DNA of 64,000 nt, from positions 5,386,711-5,450,710 of the forward strand of contig NC_053141.1 in NCBI RefSeq assembly GCF_016808335.1, written 5' to 3'. The translations under genes were made by a program, and so were the position numbers. The notes beneath the pieces were generated by a model. It saw only the letters and a program-made list of their open reading frames with translations, searched no databases and had not been told where the DNA came from. Below are positions 58,116 through 64,000 of this stretch, piece by piece. The number at the start of each line of letters is the position of its first letter. Positions within the stretch are counted from its first letter, which is position 1. The DNA comes from Panicum virgatum (lineage: Eukaryota; Streptophyta; Magnoliopsida; Poales; Poaceae).

Positions 58116-58640
58116 GTCTAAATTACTCTTCTGAACTATAGCCAAAATTGGATAACTTCTTAAACTATTGTTTGGTTCATTTTACCCCCAAACTATGCAC
58201 TTTGGTTCAAATTATCCCTTAATACAATTTGTCTTTTTCATTTCTCCGTGCATAGGTGGAGTCCTAAGCTGGTGGAGTCCTAAGCTGAAAGTTTACAAGA
58301 TGATAGTACACATCATAACATATCTTATAAAAATGTATCATAATGTATTATTATTATTTTGATATGTTAATATTAAATAATAAATTAATTATTGGAGTTC
58401 AAAAATATATAAAAAATAACAATGAAAAACTTATAACAAAATTTTTTTAGTATGCATTGTGATGTCCACTACTACCTCTACAAAATTTAAAATTAAAATT
58501 CAACTTGTGTATGAAGAAACAAAAAATATATATTATGGGATAAAATTGACTAAATTGCATAGTTTAGGGGATAAATTAAACCAAGTTATAGTTTAGGAAT
58601 TTATCCAGACTTTAGCTATAATTTAGGAGAGTAATTTAGA
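58116..58640. mobile_element. MITE-like element with about 110-bp inverted ends
   Basis: The left segment from tctaaattactcttctgaactatagc and the right segment, reverse-complemented as tctaaattactctcctaaattatagc, remain alignable for about 110 bases (cctaaacta, ggtttaatttatcccc). Target duplication not resolved. Non-coding; a gtggagtcctaagctg duplication lies in the centre (58258 and 58274). Confidence 0.65.
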
Positions 58641-59238
58641 ATTTTTCCATATATATAGCTAAATATTTATTAGCCTTCTCTTATTGTGCGTCAAGGTGGA
58701 ATTGGCCTGCTGCCAGCCATGTTTGGTTTGCCTCCAAAAGAGACTAGAAGACATTTGATCATCTATTAGGGGTGTCAAATAAAAGCAGTTTACAAAACCA
58801 ACTCCAGAACCCCTGCGCTAGAAACCCTGACGAATCTGATAAGGCATTTGATCGCTTGATTTGAGAATAGTTATTGTAGTATCACTGTATCCAATCATTA
58901 ATTAATTACTGTCATTAGACTCATCGCGAAAAGTTACACACATCCCTGAAGAAGATTTACAAATAAACTTTATTTAGTATTTTATGCGAAAGTCTAGAAG
59001 AGGCCTTCTAGAATGGTTACTGTAGTAACCAAACAAGGCGGCCAGACCGGTAGGTGTGCAGCATGGCCTCTCCATATCTTGATGAGTTTTTGGTTTTTGC
59101 CCACACTTACCTCCAGCAGTGACGTGGATGTGTTTTTGCCCACACTTTTTACCTCCAGCACTGACGTGGCCTCACGCGGATGCCCAGTGGGTACGACAAT
59201 TGCTCCCGTGCGAGCAGAAGCAACCAGTCTCCCGACCC
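58641..59238. other. P450 upstream region with MITE-like segment
   Basis: 58830-59030 is an AT-rich repeat-like segment. 59090-59165 contains a direct repeat (tttttgcccacacttnnnacctccagca) just before the P450 promoter. No gene. Confidence 0.4.
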
Positions 59239-59248
59239 GATATATATG
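59239..59248 (+). promoter_or_regulatory. TATA box of second P450 gene
   Basis: GATATATATG lies about 70 bases upstream of the ATG at 59316, giving a leader of about 40 bases. Confidence 0.65.
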
Positions 59249-59315
59249 TCCTCTCTGCCTGAGCACTGAGCAGTGAATAATCCCCGCGAGAGCGAGCTCC
59301 TCGCCACCCCCGGCA

Positions 59316-60881
59316 ATGGAGGACTGGCTCTTCTACGCCCTCACCACGCTCCTCTGCTACCTGCTCTGCTTGCTCCTGCTGCGCGCCAGCGCCCGCAACT
59401 CGGCCGGGGGCAAGGGCCATTCCGCCGGCGGCGCGCTCCCGCCTCTTCCGCCGGGGCCAACGCCGCTGCCACTGGTGGGCCCGCTGCTCTTCCTGTTGCG
59501 CCCTGACTTGGACGTCGAGGCCGTGCTCCGCCGCATCGCGCGGGAGCACGGCCCGGTCTTCACCTACGCGCCGCTGGGCAAGGCGCTGCCCACCATCTTC
59601 GTGGCCTCCCGCGCCGCGGCGCACCGCGCGCTCGTGCAGCGCGGCGCGGCGTTCGCGTCCCGCCCGGCCTCCAGCGCCGTGGTCAACGCCGGCGGCATCA
59701 TCTTCTCGCCCTACGGCGCCACATGGCGCGCACTGCGGCGGAACCTCACGGCCGGCGTGCTCAACCCGTCGCGGCTCCGGGCCTTCTCCCCCACGCGGCG
59801 GCGGGTGCTCAGCATCCTCGCCTCTCGCTTCCGCGCCGCCGGCGCCGGCGGGGAGCGCCCCGTCGCTGTGATGGAGCCATTCCAGCACGCCATGTTCCGC
59901 CTGCTCATGTGCATGTGCTTCGGGGACCGCGTCGAGGACGCACGCGTGCAGGACATCGAGGCCACACATCAGGAGCGCATCGCCAGCTTCCACAGCTTCG
60001 AGGTCTTTTCCTTCCTCCCGGCGCTCACCAAGGTCCTGTTTCGGCGGCGGTGGAAGAAGCTCGTCTCGCTACGGTGGCGGGAGGAGGAGCTCTTCCTCCC
60101 GCTGGTTCAGGCGAGGAGGGACGCCGCCGCCGACGGTAACGGGTACTGTTACGTGGACTCCATGCTGAAGTTGACCATCCCCGAAGACGGCGGGCGGGCG
60201 CTCACCAACGATGAGATCGTCAGCCTCTGCTCTGAGTTCCTCATTGCCGGCGCCGACACCACGGCAACCGCGCTGCTGTGGATCATGGCGAACCTGGTCA
60301 AGTACCCAGCGATGCAGGACAGGCTGCGGGACGAGGTGGCCGGCGTCGTCGGCGCTGCGGACGGCGCGGTGCGGGAGGAGGACCTGCAGGCGATGCCGTA
60401 CCTCAAGACCGTGGTTCTGGAGGGGCTCCGGCGCCAGCCGCCGGGCCACTTCCTGATCCCGCACACCGTGCCCGAGGACACGACGCTGGACGGGTACCGC
60501 GTGCCCGCCGGCGTGCCGATCAACTTCGCGGTGGGCGACATCGGCCTGGACGAGGAGGTGTGGGACGCGCCCTTGGAGTTCCGGCCGGAGCGGTTCCTGA
60601 CCGGCGGGGAAGGGGAGGGCGTGGACCTCACGGGGAGCAAGGAGATCAAGATGATGCCGTTCGGCGCCGGGCGGAGGGTGTGCCCCGGCATGGCGCTCGC
60701 GCTGCTGCAGCTCGAGTACTTCGTGGCGAACCTTGTGAGGGAGTTCCGGTGGTGCGAGGCCGACGGCGAGGAGGTGGACCTTACCGAGAAGATCGAACTC
60801 ACCGTCGTCATGAAGCGCCCGCTCAAGGTTAAGGCCGTGCCGCTGCGGTCGCCACTGGCCGCCACCATTCCAGCTGCTTGA
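59316..60881 (+). CDS. Cytochrome P450, CYP89-like, 521 aa
   Basis: Single-exon P450 starting M-E-D-W-L-F-Y-A-L, with a hydrophobic anchor (residues about 6-24) and the hinge L-P-P-L-P-P-G-P (41-48), so ER-anchored. Motifs: I-helix A-G-A-D-T-T (311-316), ExxR as E369-G-L-R372, P-E-R-F (424-427), heme loop F-G-A-G-R-R-V-C-P-G (449-458) with Cys456. M-E-D-W-L and V-V-L-E-G-L-R-R-x-P-P-G-H-F are shared with the P450 at 28629-30179, supporting the same CYP89 family though the two are clearly diverged outside motifs. The frame is intact, composition is strongly GC-rich throughout, and a TATA box lies close by. Catalyses NADPH-dependent monooxygenation; substrate unknown. Confidence 0.94.
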   Translation: MEDWLFYALTTLLCYLLCLLLLRASARNSAGGKGHSAGGALPPLPPGPTPLPLVGPLLFLLRPDLDVEAVLRRIAREHGPVFTYAPLGKALPTIFVASRAAAHRALVQRGAAFASRPASSAVVNAGGIIFSPYGATWRALRRNLTAGVLNPSRLRAFSPTRRRVLSILASRFRAAGAGGERPVAVMEPFQHAMFRLLMCMCFGDRVEDARVQDIEATHQERIASFHSFEVFSFLPALTKVLFRRRWKKLVSLRWREEELFLPLVQARRDAAADGNGYCYVDSMLKLTIPEDGGRALTNDEIVSLCSEFLIAGADTTATALLWIMANLVKYPAMQDRLRDEVAGVVGAADGAVREEDLQAMPYLKTVVLEGLRRQPPGHFLIPHTVPEDTTLDGYRVPAGVPINFAVGDIGLDEEVWDAPLEFRPERFLTGGEGEGVDLTGSKEIKMMPFGAGRRVCPGMALALLQLEYFVANLVREFRWCEADGEEVDLTEKIELTVVMKRPLKVKAVPLRSPLAATIPAA

Positions 60882-63120
60882 TCGAGTGTCCTGTTCGATT
60901 ATCTCTACCGCCATGGCTATGGATTGCATCAGATTATTACTTTAATCAATGCTGCATTAGTGTGCATGTATTCATATGTACAATCGGGCATCAGTTTGTA
61001 TCGTGGGGAACCAGCTGTTAGTTTGTACAATCAGCCAATATTGCAAATATTGTTTCTGCATGTTACCATTTTTAAATGGACGTTGCATGTGTTGTGATGA
61101 GTTTTCAGTGTGTGTGTTTTGATATTGTAAACATTTATTTTTTGTGTTGCAAGCATGCATGTATTCTTAACACTGCAATGGAACGCCCACACCCCTATTT
61201 GGAAGCCGAACCAATTAGATTTCATCCCATGTCGCCGAGCCATGGCCGGTTCCCTGCTTCAAGTCCGCGGCGACACGGCAGCGCTGGCGGCGCGCCGGGC
61301 TGCACCAAGTACGGCAGGCAGCTGGTGTCGTGTCGCGCGCGGGAGTGGAGGGGCCTACAGTACAAGCATGTGCTGCTGCATGCCATACCGTGCCTTCCTT
61401 GATCTACTGACCGGTACGGTGGACCATGAGATCATGTAACCCACTATTAGCGATGATGGCTTGCGGAGACTAGCAATTATACATGGACATGGAGGCCGAG
61501 AGCATTCAACTTTTGAATGATTACAAAAGGAACGGACATGGAGCGTTTAGGCCTCCTCCAGCGGTCCTAGGTAGTGCTAGCGACGTCGCCGGCCCATGCG
61601 GAGGAGAGAGATGAACTTGCACGCGTTACGAGACTGCATCTGCGCGCTCTCTCCCATCGCTGCAAATCGATCTGCGACGAGCTCGTCGCTAGCCGATGCT
61701 CTCTCTCTCGTCTGTTTTTCCCTCCCCATCGGCTCCGAAGCTACATCCGAGCCTATAGTCACCGGCTAAGTCGCCTCCCTTTCGAGGAGGCGCTATGGCG
61801 TCCACAATGATTACTTATTTAGCTAGCTAGATGTGACATGGCAGTAAAAAAATAGGAGAGTAGTCACTATCAACGAGCAAAATTACTTACCTATTTCACG
61901 TAACCCAAGAACATAAGAGGAGTGTGTGGGTCCAATAGTATAAAATAGTTTTTTTATCTTTCATCTCTATATCAATATACTACATAACTAGTACTAACTA
62001 TTACTATTGCGGACGCCCTCAGGGACTAGAGATCTGGAAAATGGGACTCATGATAAGGCGCGCCAATATATTTCCCAAGCCGCGGTTGAGTTTACTTCTC
62101 GCCACTGTGTGCGTTATCTGGGAAACATTGGCTTGCGAAGCTCATCGTCGATCGCATGGGTGGCAAACCCAATCCAACCAAAAATATTATCACTTAGAAC
62201 CACAAGATCAGTACATGCAATGGGTGGGACCCAATCCAACCAAAAAGATATCACTTCGAATCACAAGAAGATCAGTACATCCACTAACTTAGATAGTAAT
62301 AAACTCTAGAGAATGGATGGTTTACTAAACAACCATGGCTTCGACGAGGCTACTTAATAAATACTGTATGAAAAAGAAATCAAAGATTGTTATCCTTGCT
62401 AGGGTCAACTTGTTGGCCCTCTTTTTCCGGAAGAAAATGATACTCAACACTTCCTCCATCTCTCTCGCAAATATATTTTACCACAAGCTCGAACATAATC
62501 TCAACCAAAAAGATCAATTGGGAGTTACAGATTGGCAACAATAATAACAATGGTTTCTCTGTAACAACGTACGGACATATTTACTAATTGTGTGTTGTGT
62601 GTGTGTATTTTCGCAGCCCTCGAAATCAACTTAACCCGTGGTGCAATTATAAAATCTAACAAATTTGCGAGATTTTTTCAGAAAGTGCTTTTCAAGGCAA
62701 ACGTACAATCATGATTTTTATGTTTGCAGACTTGCTGTTTTACAAGTTACACTAGAAATCGATCGAATTTTAAAACTTTTATCGGATCATGTCTAGAACG
62801 TCAAGTATTTGTAACCAAAGCGACATCACAAGAACACACATACTATGCAGGGTGGAAACGCTTTGTCCAAACCTTCAGTTGACATGAAAATACTAGCGGA
62901 GACGACATTACACTTTTTAGTTGCCAGCTGGCTAGCTTGTCCCCGAGGACAGCGTCAATGATCAAGACGATGAGAAGTCAATCTGTGGCATCATGCCACT
63001 CGACATCCGACCGAGATCTCTGTCACCAACACCATTGAGGTACCGTTTGGATGTAGATATTGAAGGTTAGAATTTGAATTGGTATTGAACACATCTAATA
63101 TCAGCTGTTTGGATATCCTC
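60882..63120. other. Intergenic, no gene supported; local repeats
   Basis: 61155-61439 holds a frame with an internal ATG (61240, M-A-G-S-L-L-Q-V-R-G-D) but no recognisable motif. 62154-62279 contains a tandem duplication of about 64 bases (cccaatccaaccaaaaa...agatcagtacat). 62296-62385 matches the flanks of the MULE at 41562/54778. 63040-63119 is part of a MITE-like tail (ggtaccgtttggatgt) interrupted by the LINE. Confidence 0.45.
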
Positions 63121-64000
63121 TTTTTTTATCGAGAAATATTCCTGCTTACGAAGAAAGCATATAGTTTGGTACAGGCTCAACTCCACGCTGGAGGAACCAG
63201 CTTAATAAGCGAGAACAGAGAGGGCACAGCCTCTAAACAAACTCAACGATAACCACCAACAAAAGAGAGAAAGCTAAAAAAAGAAGATGTTCTCCGCTTC
63301 TCTCTGCTGTCTGCACTTGAGGAACTTGTGCGTCCACATCTCCATCACTCCACGCAGCTTGTCAAAATGACTCCTGTCCGCCGCCTGCAACAGCACCGCC
63401 CAATTCTGCATTTTGAGGGAGATAGAATACGTACAAGATATCATAAGGCTGTTTCAGAAATTTCTTTTCCAATCTCATTTTGTTGCGAGATAACCAAAGA
63501 GACCACCAAATTATAGCAAACGAGAACAGTTTTAGATCATAGTCAGCACACCCTACCGGGATCCAATCACAAAAAACCTCCCCTGAGCTATTCGGGGCCC
63601 TGTCCCACCCTAGAGCCTCTTTAAAGCAGGACCAAACAAAGGACGCAATAATGCATTGGAAGAAAATATGATCAACCGTTTCCGGTTTATTGTAGAGAGG
63701 ACACCTATCATTGCCCTTCCATTTCATCTTTTTCAAAGCCACCCCAGTTTGTAACCTGTTGTGTAAAGCTTTGCCAAACAAACACCCTCAGCTTCATTGG
63801 CATCTTGTTTTTCCAAATCTTCCTAGCCTGTTTGTCAATCACACCCCTAAACGTGATGAATCTGTACATTGATTTATTCGAATATTTTCCCATTTTCTCC
63901 AACCTCCATACTACCTGGTCGGGGTTATCGGACAGATGCACCTCGTCCAATCTCCGCAATAAGCCATTCCATTCTTGAACTTCCGCCACCCCAAAGGTAC
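63121..64000 (-). mobile_element. LINE (L1-type), 3' end, truncated by window edge
   Basis: The poly-A tail appears as a T-run at 63121-63128 on the plus strand, followed (minus strand, upstream) by about 235 bases of 3' UTR and the end of ORF2. The remainder lies beyond the window. Confidence 0.8.
63362..63989 (-). pseudogene. LINE ORF2 C-terminus with zf-RVT domain, frameshifted
   Basis: The minus strand encodes the start of the zf-RVT region (V-W-R-L-E-K-M-G-K-Y-S-N-K-S-M-Y, W-K-N-K-M-P-M-K-L-R-V-F) at 63989-63708 and its zinc-binding part (D-R-C-P-L-Y-N-K-P-E-T-V-D-H-I-F-F-Q-C) at 63781-63362. The two are in different frames, so a one-base shift lies at about 63770. The second Cys of the usual C-P-L-C pair is Tyr. 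ORF2 proteins reverse transcribe LINE RNA; this copy is dead. Confidence 0.85.

Noticed and set aside
59172..60929. Minus-strand frames opposite the second P450 (273 and 286 codons)
   Set aside because: Antisense shadows of an intact P450.
61155..61439. Possible small secreted peptide gene with ATG at 61240
   Set aside because: No signal peptide, no recognisable cysteine pattern in a consistent frame; alternative frames equally open.

Overview
The window is plant nuclear DNA, almost certainly from a grass (Poaceae, probably a PACMAD-type genome; species not determinable by eye). Evidence: very GC-rich, intron-poor coding exons of two CYP89-like cytochrome P450s and a UGT83A-type glycosyltransferase, an FBD-type F-box gene, TATA boxes of plant form, and a dense nest of grass-type transposons (CACTA, MULE, PIF/Harbinger and hAT MITEs, Tekay-like Gypsy, LINE). 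No bacterial, organellar, CRISPR, rRNA or tRNA features were found.

Layout. 1-9448: right part of a large CACTA element (A), with a decayed transposase tail, an intact-looking three-exon antisense gene of unknown function (1188-2209), internal subterminal-type repeats between two divergent TATA boxes, AT-rich tandem repeats, and a decayed TnpA-like/Ulp1-protease gene. It ends inside a host membrane-protein gene that it interrupts (9449-9682). 9683-12001: mostly unassignable GC-rich sequence with a hAT-type MITE. 12002-24300: an unclassified repeat split by a complete 10.9-kb CACTA element (B, 12917-23823) carrying a transposase pseudogene and a second TnpA/Ulp1 gene. 24318-26372: F-box/LRR/FBD gene. 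28629-30179: CYP89-like P450 (-). 30373-32400: CACTA-like remnant holding a 1-kb long-TIR MULE. 33476-34938: two-exon UGT (-). 36762-37899: solo LTR with perfect TSD. 38262-39390: inverted exon-2-only UGT pseudogene copy. 40420-41476: TnpA-like fragment and a second copy of the unclassified repeat. 41562-54778: long-TIR MULE into which an 11.6-kb Tekay-like Gypsy element (42027-53596) inserted. 56910-58640: two inverted-repeat elements. 59316-60881: second CYP89-like P450 (+). 63121-64000: 3' end of a LINE (-).

How it works together. Both CACTA elements share one plan: a transposase gene, AT-rich tandem arrays, an internal copy of subterminal repeats at the promoter of a second gene, then a TnpA-like DNA-binding protein fused to a Ulp1-type cysteine protease. 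Their coding regions carry several nonsense changes, many explainable as C-to-T, plus one-base frameshifts. The host genes that look functional are the P450s and the UGT; the F-box gene lacks an in-frame ATG. Insertion order can be read from nesting and target-site duplications: Gypsy after MULE; CACTA B after the repeat around it; CACTA A after the host membrane-protein gene.
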